From: Rhodospirillaceae bacterium
GTDB taxonomy: Bacteria; Pseudomonadota; Alphaproteobacteria; Rhodospirillales; Casp-alpha2
Assembly (NCBI GenBank): GCA_002686255.1
Contig: NZAZ01000011.1
Location: 1 to 34,465, forward strand
Direction of reading: 5' to 3'
DNA: 34,465 bases
The notes under the pieces were generated by a model. That model saw only the letters and a list, made by a program, of their open reading frames with translations. It had not been told where the DNA came from and searched no databases. Both the position numbers and the translations under genes were made by a program. Shown in pieces: positions 1 through 9,643 of the stretch. How positions within the stretch are numbered: the first letter of the stretch is position 1; each line of letters opens with the position of its first letter.

Positions 1-100
1 AGCACCGCATCAACAGGCCGGACACAAGACTGTACCTGACTTGGCCGCTACGACGTCGAAAAGTCCTTGCAACGCGGGAGCCATCCACACAGGACATTCA
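1..100 (+). mobile_element. Right-end remnant of an IS110/IS1111-type element
   Basis: Bases 1-26 match 12401-12426, inside the 3' non-coding part of the complete IS110-family element, at 25 of 26 positions. A second block at about 58-90 resembles 12458-12491, including GGGAGCCATCCAC at 76-88, which differs by one base from the subterminal inverted repeat GGGAGCCGTCCAC at 12477-12489. The roughly 30 bases between the two blocks do not align well. I read this as the 3' end of a second, diverged element in the same orientation as the complete one. Its transposase, if present, lies before the window. Confidence 0.65.
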
Positions 101-341
101 TCACAGCACCAGATGACCTCTTTAGAAGCTGCCTAATTTTTAATCATTTGTAAAAATTTGTTTATAAATTAGGCTTTTATGTGTGACCAAGACAGATGGC
201 CGATTTCTGTGGCCGACAGTTTTTCTTTTAGAAACAAGTGATTGAAGAAATCTTCCCGGCATGAATGTATCTGGCACGCCTCTTGCGGTTAAGGGCTCGA
301 TTCTATTTGCAACGAACAACCCTACTAGGAGGCGATTTGAA
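101..341 (+). promoter_or_regulatory. Upstream control region of the urt-ure cluster
   Basis: Non-coding stretch between the IS remnant and urtA. It holds an AT-rich segment (about 135-180) and the sigma-54 promoter described separately. CAAGTGATTGAAG at 238-250 is a weak (two-mismatch) resemblance to an inverted IHF site. I looked for paired NtrC half-sites and found none I would defend. A frame open from 261 into urtA is not the likely start, because a strong ribosome binding site sits further down. Confidence 0.5.
272..286 (+). promoter_or_regulatory. Sigma-54 (RpoN) promoter of urtA
   Basis: TGGCACGCCTCTTGC matches the -24/-12 consensus TGGCAC-N5-TTGC exactly, with GG at 273-274 and GC at 285-286. 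Transcription should start near 298, about 45 bases before the urtA ATG. Sigma-54 promoters are typical of nitrogen-regulated transport genes activated by NtrC, which fits the downstream urea transporter and urease. The match is seen directly; NtrC control is inferred. Confidence 0.85.
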
Positions 342-1634
342 ATGAACAAGACTTTGCGTTCCCTGGCCGTTGCCGGCGTGCTTGCCGGTTCGGCACTGTT
401 ATCCTTCGGCGCCCAGGCGGCGAAGGACACCATCAAGGTTGGCGTCCTGCATTCGCTGTCGGGCACCATGGCCATCAGTGAAACCACCTTGAAGGACACG
501 ATCCTGATGATGGTGGAAAACCAGAACAAAAAAGGCGGCCTTTTAGGCAAGAAGCTTGAAGCCGTCGTCGTCGACCCGGCGTCCAACTGGCCGCTGTTTG
601 CGGAAAAGGCCCGCGAGCTGATCGAAAAGAAAAAGGTCGACGTGATTTTCGGCAACTGGACGTCGGTTTCCCGCAAATCGGTTCTGCCGGTGGTCGAGGA
701 ACTGAACGGCATGCTGTTCTATCCGGTTCAGTACGAGGGCGAAGAAAGTTCGCGCAACGTGTTCTACACGGGCGCTGCCCCGAACCAGCAAGCCATTCCC
801 GCCGTCGAATACCTGATGAGTGAAGAAGGCGGCGAAGCCAAGCGTTGGGTGCTGTTGGGAACCGATTACGTCTATCCCCGCACGACCAACAAAATCCTGC
901 GCGCCTTCCTGCATTCCAAGGGCGTCAAGGATTCCGACATCATGGAGAACTACACGCCGTTTGGTCATTCCGACTGGCAGACCATCGTCGCTGACGTGAA
1001 AAAGTTCGCGTCTGCCGGTAAAAAGACCGCCGTAGTCTCCACCATCAACGGTGACGCCAACGTTCCCTTCTACAAGGAGCTCGGCAACCAGGGTATCAAG
1101 GCTGAAGACATTCCTGTCGTCGCCTTTTCAGTCGGTGAAGAAGAACTCGCCGGCCTCGACACCAAGCCGTTGGTCGGGCATCTGGCTGCATGGAACTACT
1201 TCATGAGCGTCGACACGCCTGAGAACGAGGCCTTCATCGAACAGTGGCTGGCTTTTATCAAGGACAAGAAGCGCGTTACCAACGACCCCATGGAAGCCCA
1301 TTATATCGGCTTTAAAATGTGGACCCAGGCCGTCAAGCAAGCTGGTTCCACGAACGTGGACGCGGTGCGCCAGGCCATGTACGGACAGAAGGTCAAAAAC
1401 CTGACCGGCGGCATTGCGGTGATGAACAAAAACCATCACCTGTCCAAACCGGTGCTGATCGGTGAGATTCAGGCCGATGGCCAGTTCGAAACCGTCTGGA
1501 AGACCGATGGCGTGGTCATGGGCGATGCCTGGTCCAACTATATCCCGGAAAGCGCCAAGCTGACCGCGGACTGGACCTATCCCTGGGTGTGCGGCAACTG
1601 CGAAAAACCAAAGTTCGCAACGCTCACTAACTAA
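342..1634 (+). CDS. urtA: Urea ABC transporter, periplasmic urea-binding protein UrtA
   Basis: Binds urea in the periplasm and delivers it to the UrtBC membrane channel. The 430-residue product has the usual UrtA length and opens with a Sec signal peptide (about 1-26, cleavage after AQA). The mature protein starts with the type I periplasmic-binding fold seen in amide and branched-chain amino acid receptors (GVLHSLSG, then VDPASNWPLFAEKA). A C-terminal CGNC pair could form a disulfide. I chose ATG 342 because a strong Shine-Dalgarno AGGAGG lies just before it and the signal peptide starts there; the in-frame ATG at 261 lies upstream of the sigma-54 promoter. It is the first gene of the urt-ure run and the one directly under that promoter. 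Confidence 0.95.
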   Translation: MNKTLRSLAVAGVLAGSALLSFGAQAAKDTIKVGVLHSLSGTMAISETTLKDTILMMVENQNKKGGLLGKKLEAVVVDPASNWPLFAEKARELIEKKKVDVIFGNWTSVSRKSVLPVVEELNGMLFYPVQYEGEESSRNVFYTGAAPNQQAIPAVEYLMSEEGGEAKRWVLLGTDYVYPRTTNKILRAFLHSKGVKDSDIMENYTPFGHSDWQTIVADVKKFASAGKKTAVVSTINGDANVPFYKELGNQGIKAEDIPVVAFSVGEEELAGLDTKPLVGHLAAWNYFMSVDTPENEAFIEQWLAFIKDKKRVTNDPMEAHYIGFKMWTQAVKQAGSTNVDAVRQAMYGQKVKNLTGGIAVMNKNHHLSKPVLIGEIQADGQFETVWKTDGVVMGDAWSNYIPESAKLTADWTYPWVCGNCEKPKFATLTN

Positions 1635-1656
1635 GAAAATACGCCTCACGGGAATA

Positions 1657-1685
1657 CCGGGGCGCCGCATAATTTGGCGCCCCGG
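1657..1685 (+). promoter_or_regulatory. Hairpin between urtA and urtB
   Basis: A perfect 10-bp GC-rich inverted repeat (CCGGGGCGCC / GGCGCCCCGG) with a 9-base loop lies in the 100-base gap between urtA and urtB. No T-run follows, so it is probably not a full terminator. Such hairpins commonly protect the 3' end of a binding-protein mRNA or allow partial read-through, making the receptor more abundant than the permease. Confidence 0.6.
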
Positions 1686-1735
1686 CCATTCCACCCATTT
1701 TAAATTTATCCACTTCAACCCAGGTGGCGATCAGG

Positions 1736-3367
1736 ATGCTCCCCTTATCCAAATTCATGCGCTTCCTGATGATATTTTTTATCATGGCTTTCGGCGTCTT
1801 TGCAGCGCCGCAATTGGCGGTGGCGGGCTTTGAAGACGATGTCGCCGCACTCGCCGGTAAAAGTTTCAAGTCCAAAATCGCGGCTATCAATAAAATCGCC
1901 GCTAGCAGTGATGAGCGCACGGTGCCGGTGCTGGAAGCTTTGCTAAAAGGCAAACTCTACAAGCGTAAATCCGACAAAAAAGTCGTTATCACGGAAAAAA
2001 AAGGCGGCGTTTACGTTCTTTTCGACCCCCTGACGGCCAAGGAAATCGGCCAGGAGACGAAACGTAAACTCAAGAAGGTCCGCGTCAACAACAAGCTCCG
2101 TCGTATCATCAAGGGGGCTTTAGGCGGCCTGACCCTGTTCAGCAACGATGCGGCCAAACGTGCCAAGGCCGCCGACGCGGTTTTCAAATCTCGTCCGGCG
2201 GCGATGATCCCTTTACTGGAGAAAGCGCTGAAGCGCGAAACCGATTCCGGGGTTAAGGGCAAAATCAAATTGGCCCTTGCCGCGACACGGCTTTTAGCCG
2301 GAAAGGACGACGCCAAAAGATTAGATGCCATTAAGGTGCTATCATCCAGCGCCACGCCCGAAACTCGCGCGCTTCTAGGCAGTGTGGCTGCGTCCGAGAC
2401 CGATGCCGGCATCAAAAAAGCCGCCCAACTCGCCCTCACCGAAATCGAGGAACGCCTGGCGTTGTGGAATGCCGTCGGTAATGTCTTTCAAGGCATCAGC
2501 CTGGGCTCGGTCTTGTTGCTGGCTGCTGTCGGGCTGGCCATTACGTTTGGCGTCATGGGGGTGATCAACATGGCCCACGGTGAACTGGTGATGCTGGGGG
2601 CCTATACAACATTCATCGTCCAGGAACTGTTCCGCACCTATCTGCCCGGTGCTTTTGACTATTCCCTGTTCGTTGCCGTGCCGGCGGCGTTTCTGGTGGC
2701 AGGAAGTTTCGGCATTGCCATCGAGCGCGGCATAATCCGTTTTCTCTACGGCCGCCCGCTGGAAACCCTGCTTGCTACCTGGGGGATTAGCCTGGTGCTG
2801 CAGCAACTGGTGCGCACCATCTTCGGGCCGACCAACCGCGAAGTCGGCAGCCCGTCGTGGATGAGCGGTTTTATCGAAGTTACCGGCGGCCTGGCGCTGA
2901 CCTACAACCGCATTTACATCATCGTATTTTCGCTGCTGGTCATTGGCCTGCTGGCATTGGTGATGCGCAAAACATCATTCGGGTTGAAAATGCGGGCGGT
3001 TACACAAAACCGCAAAATGGCAGGCTCCATGGGTATCCGTACCGGCTGGATCGACGCCCTGACGTTCGGGCTGGGCTCAGGCATTGCCGGGGTCGCAGGC
3101 GTGGCGTTAAGCCAGATCGATAATGTCTCGCCGAACCTGGGCCAAGCCTACATCATCGACAGCTTCATGGTCGTCGTCTTCGGCGGTGTCGGTAGTTTGT
3201 GGGGGGTCGGGGTCGGGGCGTTCAGCCTGGGCCTGGTCAATAAGTTCCTGGAGCCCATGGCGGGTGCCGTGCTGGCCAAGATTTTCGTGCTTATCGCCAT
3301 CATCCTGTTTATCCAGAAACGGCCCCGCGGTTTGTTTGCCCTCAAGGGCCGCGCGGTGGAGAACTGA
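1736..3367 (+). CDS. urtB: Urea ABC transporter permease UrtB
   Basis: Inner-membrane permease of the urea transporter. About 543 residues, which fits the UrtB group rather than ordinary LivH permeases (about 300). A signal-like hydrophobic segment (about 8-30) is followed by an extra-membrane domain to about residue 240, helical and rich in Lys and Ala. The LivH-type permease domain then starts (LLLAAVGLAITFGVMG, NMAHGELVMLG) and runs to the end. The start is ambiguous: GTG 1724, ATG 1736 and ATG 1757 are all in frame. I favour 1736 because AGGTGG lies eight bases upstream. urtC follows after three bases. Confidence 0.93.
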   Translation: MLPLSKFMRFLMIFFIMAFGVFAAPQLAVAGFEDDVAALAGKSFKSKIAAINKIAASSDERTVPVLEALLKGKLYKRKSDKKVVITEKKGGVYVLFDPLTAKEIGQETKRKLKKVRVNNKLRRIIKGALGGLTLFSNDAAKRAKAADAVFKSRPAAMIPLLEKALKRETDSGVKGKIKLALAATRLLAGKDDAKRLDAIKVLSSSATPETRALLGSVAASETDAGIKKAAQLALTEIEERLALWNAVGNVFQGISLGSVLLLAAVGLAITFGVMGVINMAHGELVMLGAYTTFIVQELFRTYLPGAFDYSLFVAVPAAFLVAGSFGIAIERGIIRFLYGRPLETLLATWGISLVLQQLVRTIFGPTNREVGSPSWMSGFIEVTGGLALTYNRIYIIVFSLLVIGLLALVMRKTSFGLKMRAVTQNRKMAGSMGIRTGWIDALTFGLGSGIAGVAGVALSQIDNVSPNLGQAYIIDSFMVVVFGGVGSLWGVGVGAFSLGLVNKFLEPMAGAVLAKIFVLIAIILFIQKRPRGLFALKGRAVEN

Positions 3368-3370
3368 TCG

Positions 3371-4510
3371 ATGAAACATTCGCGCATCCCTCTTCCCGGC
3401 GTCTCCTTCCTGTTGGCTGATCGTGGCGGGTTGGTGCTGCTGGGCGTGCTGGCGGCATCGGCGGTTCTGGTGCCGCTGTTGAACTTGGCCGTTTCCCCCG
3501 ACTCGCCCTTGCACGTGCCGAATTACATGGTCAGCCTGTTGGGCAAGTATCTGACCTTTGCCCTGCTGGCGCTCAGCGTCGATTTGATCTGGGGGTATTG
3601 CGGCATTTTGAGCCTTGGTCACGGTGCCTTCTTTACCCTTGGCGGCTACGCTATGGGCATGCACCTGATGCGCCAGATTGGCGACCGCGGCGTTTACGGC
3701 AATCCGCTGCTGCCTGATTTCATGGTTTTCCTGAACTGGAAAGAACTGCCTTGGTACTGGTACGGGTTTGACAGCTTCGCCTTTGCTGCCGCCATGGTGG
3801 TTCTGGTGCCCGGTGCCCTCGCCTTCGTATTCGGATGGTTCGCCTTTCGCTCACGGGTAACGGGCGTGTATCTGTCGATTATTACCCAGGCCATGACCTT
3901 CGCCCTGATGCTGGCCTTTTTCCGCAACGACATGGGATTCGGCGGCAACAATGGGCTGACGGACTTCAAGGATGTGCTGGGTTTTAACCTGCAATCAAAC
4001 GGCGTGCGCGCCGGGTTGTTTGTGGCCTCCGCACTGGCATTGGCGGCCAGCTATGCGGTCTGCCGGTTTATTGTGTCATCCCGGTTGGGACAGGTTCTTA
4101 TCGGCGTGCGCGATGCCGAAAGCCGAACCCGGTTTCTGGGATACCGGGTCCAGTATTACAAATTATTCGTCTTCGTCGTTTCCGCCATGCTGGCGGGGCT
4201 GGCCGGCGCGCTTTATGTTCCCCAGGTAGGGATCATCAATCCCAGCGAATTCACCCCGGCCAACTCAATCGAGATCGTCATCTGGGTCGCCGTCGGCGGC
4301 CGCGGGCACCTTTATGGCGCGGTGCTGGGGGCGGTGCTAATCAATTACGCCAAAAGCTACTTTACCGGCGCCTTTCCGGACTTCTGGTTGTTCTTCTTGG
4401 GCGGCCTTTTTATCGCCACCACCCTGTTCCTGCCCCGCGGCATCGTCGGTTCGCTGCCGTCGTTTTCTTGGGCTAACTGGAAACCCCGCACCCCGGGAGC
4501 AGCCGAATGA
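3371..4510 (+). CDS. urtC: Urea ABC transporter permease UrtC
   Basis: Second integral-membrane subunit of the urea importer, LivM type, 379 residues. Hydrophobic helices run through most of the protein, with the family-typical stretch LSVDLIWGYCGILSLGHGAF near residue 65 and the EAA-like cytoplasmic loop around IGVRDAESRTRFLGY, which should contact the ATPases. It starts three bases after urtB and its stop overlaps the urtD start as ATGA, indicating translational coupling. Confidence 0.94.
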   Translation: MKHSRIPLPGVSFLLADRGGLVLLGVLAASAVLVPLLNLAVSPDSPLHVPNYMVSLLGKYLTFALLALSVDLIWGYCGILSLGHGAFFTLGGYAMGMHLMRQIGDRGVYGNPLLPDFMVFLNWKELPWYWYGFDSFAFAAAMVVLVPGALAFVFGWFAFRSRVTGVYLSIITQAMTFALMLAFFRNDMGFGGNNGLTDFKDVLGFNLQSNGVRAGLFVASALALAASYAVCRFIVSSRLGQVLIGVRDAESRTRFLGYRVQYYKLFVFVVSAMLAGLAGALYVPQVGIINPSEFTPANSIEIVIWVAVGGRGHLYGAVLGAVLINYAKSYFTGAFPDFWLFFLGGLFIATTLFLPRGIVGSLPSFSWANWKPRTPGAAE

Positions 4511-5274
4511 ACGCCAAACCGAAAAACCAGGGCCCCACGGACACCATCCTTTACCTGGACGGCGTTTCGGTCAGTTTCGATGGCTTCAAGGCATTGAACG
4601 ATCTCAGCTTTTTTGTCCTGGCCGGTGAGTTGCGCGCCATCATCGGCCCCAACGGCGCCGGCAAGACGACGATGATGGATGTGGTCACCGGGAAGACCCG
4701 CCCCGATACGGGAAAGGTCTTTTTTAAGGGAAAAACTGACCTGACACGGCTGGGCGAGGCGCGGATCGCCAATCTTGGAATTGGACGCAAGTTTCAAAAA
4801 CCGACGGTGTTCGAAAACCAGAGCGTTGATGAAAACCTTGAACTGGCGCTAAAGGGAGACCGCCGCGTTTTTGAATCGCTTTTTTTCCGCTTGTCGGCGG
4901 AACAAAAAGACCGCATCGACGAAGTGCTGGAAATCATCAACCTGGCCGACAGTCATGACCAGCTTGCCGGAGCGCTTTCCCACGGACAGAAACAATGGCT
5001 CGAAATCGGCATGTTGCTGATGCAGGACCCGGAACTGCTTCTGGTCGATGAACCGGCGGCGGGCATGACCGACGCTGAAACCGAACAGACGGCTGTATTG
5101 CTGAAGGAAATCACGAAATCCCATTCGGTCGTCGTCGTCGAGCACGATATGGAATTCGTTCGCGCACTGGACTGCCGGGTGACGGTTTTGCACGAAGGGT
5201 CGATGCTAGCCGAAGGATCTCTTGATCTGGTGCAAAGCGACCCCAAGGTCATCGAAGTTTATCTCGGGCGCTAG
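4507..5274 (+). CDS. urtD: Urea ABC transporter ATPase UrtD
   Basis: Cytoplasmic ATPase of the urea transporter, 255 residues, LivG-like. Walker A GPNGAGKTT is at 47-55. The signature region reads LSHGQKQWLEI, with His in place of the usual second Gly, as commonly seen in UrtD. Walker B LLLVDEP follows directly, and VVEHDMEF supplies the switch histidine. It shares four bases with urtC and is followed after nine bases by urtE. Confidence 0.94.
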   Translation: MNAKPKNQGPTDTILYLDGVSVSFDGFKALNDLSFFVLAGELRAIIGPNGAGKTTMMDVVTGKTRPDTGKVFFKGKTDLTRLGEARIANLGIGRKFQKPTVFENQSVDENLELALKGDRRVFESLFFRLSAEQKDRIDEVLEIINLADSHDQLAGALSHGQKQWLEIGMLLMQDPELLLVDEPAAGMTDAETEQTAVLLKEITKSHSVVVVEHDMEFVRALDCRVTVLHEGSMLAEGSLDLVQSDPKVIEVYLGR

Positions 5275-5283
5275 GAGGGCGGG

Positions 5284-5979
5284 ATGTTACGGGTCGAAGA
5301 AATTGATCTTTATTACGGCGCCAGCCAAGCGTTGCGGGGCGTCAATTTAACCGCCGAAAAAGGCCAGGTGACTTGTGTTCTGGGCCGCAACGGCGTCGGA
5401 AAAACAAGCCTGATGAACGCGGTTGTCGGCCAACACCCCGTTAAAGAAGGTACAATTTTCTGGGAAGACGATGACATCACCAACCTGCCGCCCCATGAGC
5501 GTGCCGCCAGGGGCATTGCCTTTGTTCCCCAGGGACGGGAAATTTTCGCCTTGCTGACGGTCGAAGAAAACCTGCGCACCGGCTTTGCCCCGCTGCCCAA
5601 AAGCCTGTGCCATATCCCGGACGAGATATTCGAGCTTTTCCCCGTTCTCAGGGATATGCTGGGGCGCCGTGGCGGCGACCTTTCCGGTGGCCAACAGCAA
5701 CAATTGGCCATCGCCCGGGCCTTGGTGACCCGGCCCCGGTTGTTGGTGCTGGATGAACCGACCGAAGGCATTCAACCGTCGATCATCAAGGATATCGAAC
5801 GGGTAATTAAGCATCTTGCCGCCCGTGGCGACATGTCTATCCTGTTGGTTGAGCAATACTTTGAATTCGCCCGCGACCTGGCAAATACCTATGCCGTTAT
5901 GGACCGGGGCGAAGTAGTTCTGGCTGGAAACGCTGACAACATGGTGGAAGCCGATGTCCGTCGCTACCTTACAGTCTGA
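5284..5979 (+). CDS. urtE: Urea ABC transporter ATPase UrtE
   Basis: Second ATPase of the urea importer, 231 residues, LivF-like. Walker A GRNGVGKTS at 34-42, signature LSGGQQQQLAIARAL, Walker B LLVLDEPTEGIQPS, and a switch region LLVEQYFEF in which Gln replaces the usual His, as is common in LivF/UrtE proteins. AGGAGG lies just upstream of the ATG. The end overlaps the ureD start by 26 bases, tying urea import to urease synthesis in one transcript. Confidence 0.94.
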   Translation: MLRVEEIDLYYGASQALRGVNLTAEKGQVTCVLGRNGVGKTSLMNAVVGQHPVKEGTIFWEDDDITNLPPHERAARGIAFVPQGREIFALLTVEENLRTGFAPLPKSLCHIPDEIFELFPVLRDMLGRRGGDLSGGQQQQLAIARALVTRPRLLVLDEPTEGIQPSIIKDIERVIKHLAARGDMSILLVEQYFEFARDLANTYAVMDRGEVVLAGNADNMVEADVRRYLTV

Positions 5980-6820
5980 GCCATTCCCGATTGGCGGCGT
6001 TGGCGTTCATGGTGCCGCCGAAGTCGGTTTTGTCTGCAAGCAGGGACAAACGCGCCTCGATCATCTCTATCAAAGCGACCCGTTGCGGGTGATGTTTCCG
6101 AACCCGCCCACAGGCGAAATAGCAAACGCCGTGCTGGTAACCACATCGGGCGGTCTGGTCGGCGGCGATAAGCTGGATATTGCCATTTCCGCAGGGCCCG
6201 GTGCGAGCGCCATGGCCATGGCCCAGGCGGCAGAAAAAGTTTACCGGTCCGCCGATGCAGACAGTGTTATCGACGTCCTCCTGTCTGTTGAACAGGACAG
6301 TTGGCTTGAATGGCTGCCGCAGGAAACCATTCTGTTTGATGGCGCACGGCTGGCCCGCAAGACCACCATCAACCTTGAGCCCGGCGGCAAAATTTTGGCC
6401 GGAGAAATTCTGGTATTCGGTCGCATCGCCAGCGGCGAAAGATTTTCCCGGGGATTTCTACGCGAAGAATGGAACGTGCGGCGCGGCGGAAAATTGATAT
6501 GGGCCGACGCGCTGCATCTTGATGGTAATTTCAAAGATATTTTTTCTGACCCCGCCTGTTTTGCCGGGAGCACGGCCCAAGCCACCGTTGTCTATGCCGA
6601 TGATAACCCGACCAACCTGCTGGACCTCGCCCGGTCACTGCTTGATGCACCAGTGGTTGGCCTTCGCTGCGCCACCACCGTGGTGGGTGGTGTTTTGGTA
6701 GTGCGTTGGCTCGGTGAGGATCCCGCCCGGTTGCGCCGTGCCTTTGGAGAATTCTGGACCGGGTTCCGACATGCCGCCGGCGGGCTGCCTGCTGCTCTGC
6801 CCCGACTTTGGACTATTTGA
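5954..6820 (+). CDS. ureD: Urease accessory protein UreD
   Basis: Scaffold chaperone that binds the urease apoenzyme and, with UreF and UreG, helps load nickel into the active site. The 288-residue product carries the UreD pattern: an N-terminal segment with PLRVMFPNP, then the conserved [14 protein letters not shown], then AEKVYRS and [12 protein letters not shown]. The ATG at 5954 lies inside urtE, a 26-base overlap in another frame. It precedes the structural genes, the usual place for ureD in alphaproteobacteria. Confidence 0.94.
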   Translation: MSVATLQSEPFPIGGVGVHGAAEVGFVCKQGQTRLDHLYQSDPLRVMFPNPPTGEIANAVLVTTSGGLVGGDKLDIAISAGPGASAMAMAQAAEKVYRSADADSVIDVLLSVEQDSWLEWLPQETILFDGARLARKTTINLEPGGKILAGEILVFGRIASGERFSRGFLREEWNVRRGGKLIWADALHLDGNFKDIFSDPACFAGSTAQATVVYADDNPTNLLDLARSLLDAPVVGLRCATTVVGGVLVVRWLGEDPARLRRAFGEFWTGFRHAAGGLPAALPRLWTI

Positions 6821-6831
6821 GAGGAAAGACC

Positions 6832-7134
6832 ATGAAACTGACACCCAGGGAGAAAGACAAATTACTGGTGGCGACCGCCGCCATGGTGGCGCGCCGCCGA
6901 TTGGAACGGGGCGTCAAACTGAACCACCCGGAGGCCGTTGCACTGATCAGCGATTTTGTCGTTGAAGGCGCGCGCGACGGCACTTCGGTCGCAGATCTGA
7001 TGTGCGACGGAGCATCCGTCATCAGCCGCGATCAGGTCATGGAAGGCATCGCCGAGATGATCCACGACATCCAGGTTGAAGCCACCTTTCCCGACGGCAC
7101 CAAGCTGGTCACTGTACATGACCCCATTCGTTAA
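6832..7134 (+). CDS. ureA: Urease subunit gamma UreA
   Basis: Smallest structural subunit of urease. 100 residues, exactly the canonical length, starting [12 protein letters not shown] and containing [17 protein letters not shown] and the conserved end [10 protein letters not shown]. An upstream in-frame ATG at 6808 lies inside ureD; I prefer 6832 because GAGAGGA precedes it at good spacing and the N terminus then matches the family. ureB follows after 11 bases. Confidence 0.96.
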   Translation: MKLTPREKDKLLVATAAMVARRRLERGVKLNHPEAVALISDFVVEGARDGTSVADLMCDGASVISRDQVMEGIAEMIHDIQVEATFPDGTKLVTVHDPIR

Positions 7135-7145
7135 GGAGTAAAGAC

Positions 7146-7469
7146 ATGATCCCAGGAGAAATCATCGTCGCCGACGGAGACATCGTCCTTAACGAAGACC
7201 GCGAAACCGTCACCCTTGATATCGCCAATACCGGCGACCGCCCGATACAGGTCGGGTCGCACTATCATTTTTTCGAAACCAACGAAGCGTTGGATTTCGA
7301 CCGCGACGCGACAAAAGGCTGCCGTCTCGACATTCCGGCCGGAACGGCGGTGCGGTTTGAACCCGGGCAGACCCGCGAGGTCACGCTTGTGACATATGGG
7401 GGCGATCGCATCGTCAAAGGCTTTAATGCCAAAATTCAGGGCAAGCTGCCCGAACAGGGAGAAGGATGA
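7146..7469 (+). CDS. ureB: Urease subunit beta UreB
   Basis: Structural beta subunit of urease, 107 residues. It opens [13 protein letters not shown] and has the conserved beta-subunit core [32 protein letters not shown] and GFNAKIQG. A clear AAGGAG precedes the start. It is a separate gene, not fused to ureA as in Helicobacter, and is followed three bases later by ureC. Confidence 0.96.
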   Translation: MIPGEIIVADGDIVLNEDRETVTLDIANTGDRPIQVGSHYHFFETNEALDFDRDATKGCRLDIPAGTAVRFEPGQTREVTLVTYGGDRIVKGFNAKIQGKLPEQGEG

Positions 7470-7472
7470 GCC

Positions 7473-9182
7473 ATGGCTTTCAATATTGACCGCAGCGCCT
7501 ATGCCGCCATGTTCGGACCCACCACCGGCGACAAGGTTCGTCTGGCGGATACGGAATTGTTCATCGAGGTCGAAGAAGACCGCACCCACCCTGGCGAAGA
7601 AGTCAAATTCGGCGGTGGCAAGGTTATTCGCGATGGCATGGGACAATCCCAGGTCAGCCGCGAAGGCGGCGCCGTTGATACGGTCATCACCAACGCACTG
7701 ATCGTCGATTACTGGGGCATCATCAAAGCCGACATCGGAATCAAGGACGGATTAATCGCCGCCATCGGCAAGGCCGGCAACCCGGACGTCCAACCCGATG
7801 TGGATATCATCATCGGCCCCGGCACCGAAGCCATCGCGGGAGAAGGTCGCATCCTGACCGCCGGCGGTATTGACGCCCATATCCACTGGATCTGCCCACA
7901 ACTGGTAGATGACGCGCTTCATTCCGGCATTACCACCATGCTGGGCGGTGGCACCGGCCCGGCCGAAGGAACCAACGCGACGACCTGCACACCGGGCCCG
8001 TGGCACCTGGAACGCATGCTGCAGGCCGCTGAGGGATTAGCAGTGAATCTTGGGTTCTTCGGTAAGGGCAACGCATCAGATCCGGAAGCCCTGACCGAAC
8101 AGGTCAACGCGGGTGCCTGCGGCATGAAACTGCACGAAGACTGGGGCACGACGCCTTCGGCAATCGATACCTGCCTGGGTGTCGCCGAAGACATGGACGT
8201 GCAGGTCGCCATCCATACCGACACGCTGAATGAATCCGGCTATGTCGAAAACACCACGGCGGCGTTCAAGGGCCGCACCATCCATGCCTTTCATACCGAA
8301 GGCGCCGGTGGCGGCCATGCACCCGACATCATCAAGCTTTGCGGCGAGGCCAACGTGCTGCCATCGTCGACCAACCCGACCCGGCCGTTCACCGTCAACA
8401 CCGTCGATGAACATCTGGACATGCTGATGGTCTGTCATCATCTGGATGCCCGCATCCCCGAGGACGTGTCCTTCGCTGAAAGCCGCATCCGCCGGGAAAC
8501 CATTGCCGCCGAAGACATCCTGCACGACCTTGGCGCGTTCTCCATGATTGCATCCGACAGCCAAGCCATGGGTCGGGTCGGCGAGGTCATCATCCGCACT
8601 TGGCAGACCGCCGACAAGATGAAGAAACAACGCAGCGCCCTGCCCGGCGAGACCGGTGACAACGACAACCTGCGCGTTAAACGATATATTGCCAAATACA
8701 CTATCAACCCGGCCATCGCGCACGGCATGGCGGATCATGTCGGCTCAGTCGAAACGGGCAAGCTGGCCGATCTGGTGCTGTGGAATCCGGCCTTTTTCGG
8801 GGTGAAGCCGGATTTGATCCTGAAATGCGGCACCATTGCCGCCGCCGCCATGGGCGATCCCAATGCCTCCATTCCGACACCGCAGCCGGTGCATTACCGG
8901 CCCATGTTCGGAGCCTTCGGAAAATCACTCACCGGGAGCAGCATAATCTTTGTTTCCAACGCAGCGCTCGCCGGCGACGTCCCCAATCGACTGGGATTAG
9001 ACAAACAGGCATTGGCCGTATCGGGCACTAGGAGCATTTCCAAGGCCGATATGGTGTTGAACGACACTACCCCGGTAATGGAGGTCGATCCGGAAACCTA
9101 CGAGGTCCGCGCCGACGGTGAACTGTTAACCTGCGAGCCGGCCACAGAACTGGCCATGGCGCAGCGCTATTTCCTGTTCTGA
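7473..9182 (+). CDS. ureC: Urease subunit alpha UreC (catalytic)
   Basis: Catalytic subunit hydrolysing urea to ammonia and carbamate with a dinuclear nickel centre. 569 residues, the usual length. All active-site residues are in place, shifted by two from Klebsiella numbering: nickel ligands H136 and H138 (AHIHW), the lysine to be carbamylated K219 (GMKLHEDWG), H221, H248 (IHTDT), H274 ([13 protein letters not shown]), the flap histidine H322 ([12 protein letters not shown]) and D362 (ASDSQAMGR). The enzyme should be functional. Cytoplasmic, assembled with UreA and UreB. Confidence 0.98.
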   Translation: MAFNIDRSAYAAMFGPTTGDKVRLADTELFIEVEEDRTHPGEEVKFGGGKVIRDGMGQSQVSREGGAVDTVITNALIVDYWGIIKADIGIKDGLIAAIGKAGNPDVQPDVDIIIGPGTEAIAGEGRILTAGGIDAHIHWICPQLVDDALHSGITTMLGGGTGPAEGTNATTCTPGPWHLERMLQAAEGLAVNLGFFGKGNASDPEALTEQVNAGACGMKLHEDWGTTPSAIDTCLGVAEDMDVQVAIHTDTLNESGYVENTTAAFKGRTIHAFHTEGAGGGHAPDIIKLCGEANVLPSSTNPTRPFTVNTVDEHLDMLMVCHHLDARIPEDVSFAESRIRRETIAAEDILHDLGAFSMIASDSQAMGRVGEVIIRTWQTADKMKKQRSALPGETGDNDNLRVKRYIAKYTINPAIAHGMADHVGSVETGKLADLVLWNPAFFGVKPDLILKCGTIAAAAMGDPNASIPTPQPVHYRPMFGAFGKSLTGSSIIFVSNAALAGDVPNRLGLDKQALAVSGTRSISKADMVLNDTTPVMEVDPETYEVRADGELLTCEPATELAMAQRYFLF

Positions 9183-9184
9183 TC

Positions 9185-9643
9185 ATGCGCCGGGCTACGC
9201 AAATTCATCGAACGGGGCATTGGCCGGATGCCGAAGCTGTCGGCACCATCACCCTGCCGTTGAATCAACGCCATCGGCGGCGCTTTCGCATGACCGATGA
9301 CGACGGCAAAGTGTTTTTGCTGGACCTGGCCGAAGCAACATTGCTGGGAGATGGGGACGGACTGGCGCTGGATGGCGGCGGGTACATCCGCGTCACCGCC
9401 GCCGAAGAAGCCGTCTGCGACGTCATCGGGAGAACGCCCACCCATACGGCCAGGCTGGCCTGGCATATCGGTAACCGTCATACGCCGGTGCAGGTTGTCG
9501 ATGAAATCACGCTCCGTATTCAGGATGACCATGTACTGGTAGATATGTTGCAAGGCTTGGGCGCCATGGTCATCAAACGCAGCGCACCTTTTACCCCGGA
9601 GCCGGGCGCCTATGCGGATAATGGGGGTGGGCATGCGCACTGA
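9185..9643 (+). CDS. ureE: Urease accessory protein UreE (nickel metallochaperone)
   Basis: Delivers nickel to the UreD-UreF-UreG assembly. 152 residues, with an N-terminal peptide-binding-like domain (LPLNQRHRRRFRMTDDDGKVFLL) and a C-terminal metal-binding domain (TARLAWHIGNRHTPVQ). The tail ends GGGHAH, a short version of the longer His-rich tails of some UreE proteins. It begins two bases after ureC and overlaps the start of ureF by 11 bases. Confidence 0.92.
   Translation: MRRATQIHRTGHWPDAEAVGTITLPLNQRHRRRFRMTDDDGKVFLLDLAEATLLGDGDGLALDGGGYIRVTAAEEAVCDVIGRTPTHTARLAWHIGNRHTPVQVVDEITLRIQDDHVLVDMLQGLGAMVIKRSAPFTPEPGAYADNGGGHAH

Noticed and set aside
261..341. Upstream start for urtA
   Set aside because: Contains the sigma-54 promoter itself and would place 27 unlikely residues before the signal peptide.
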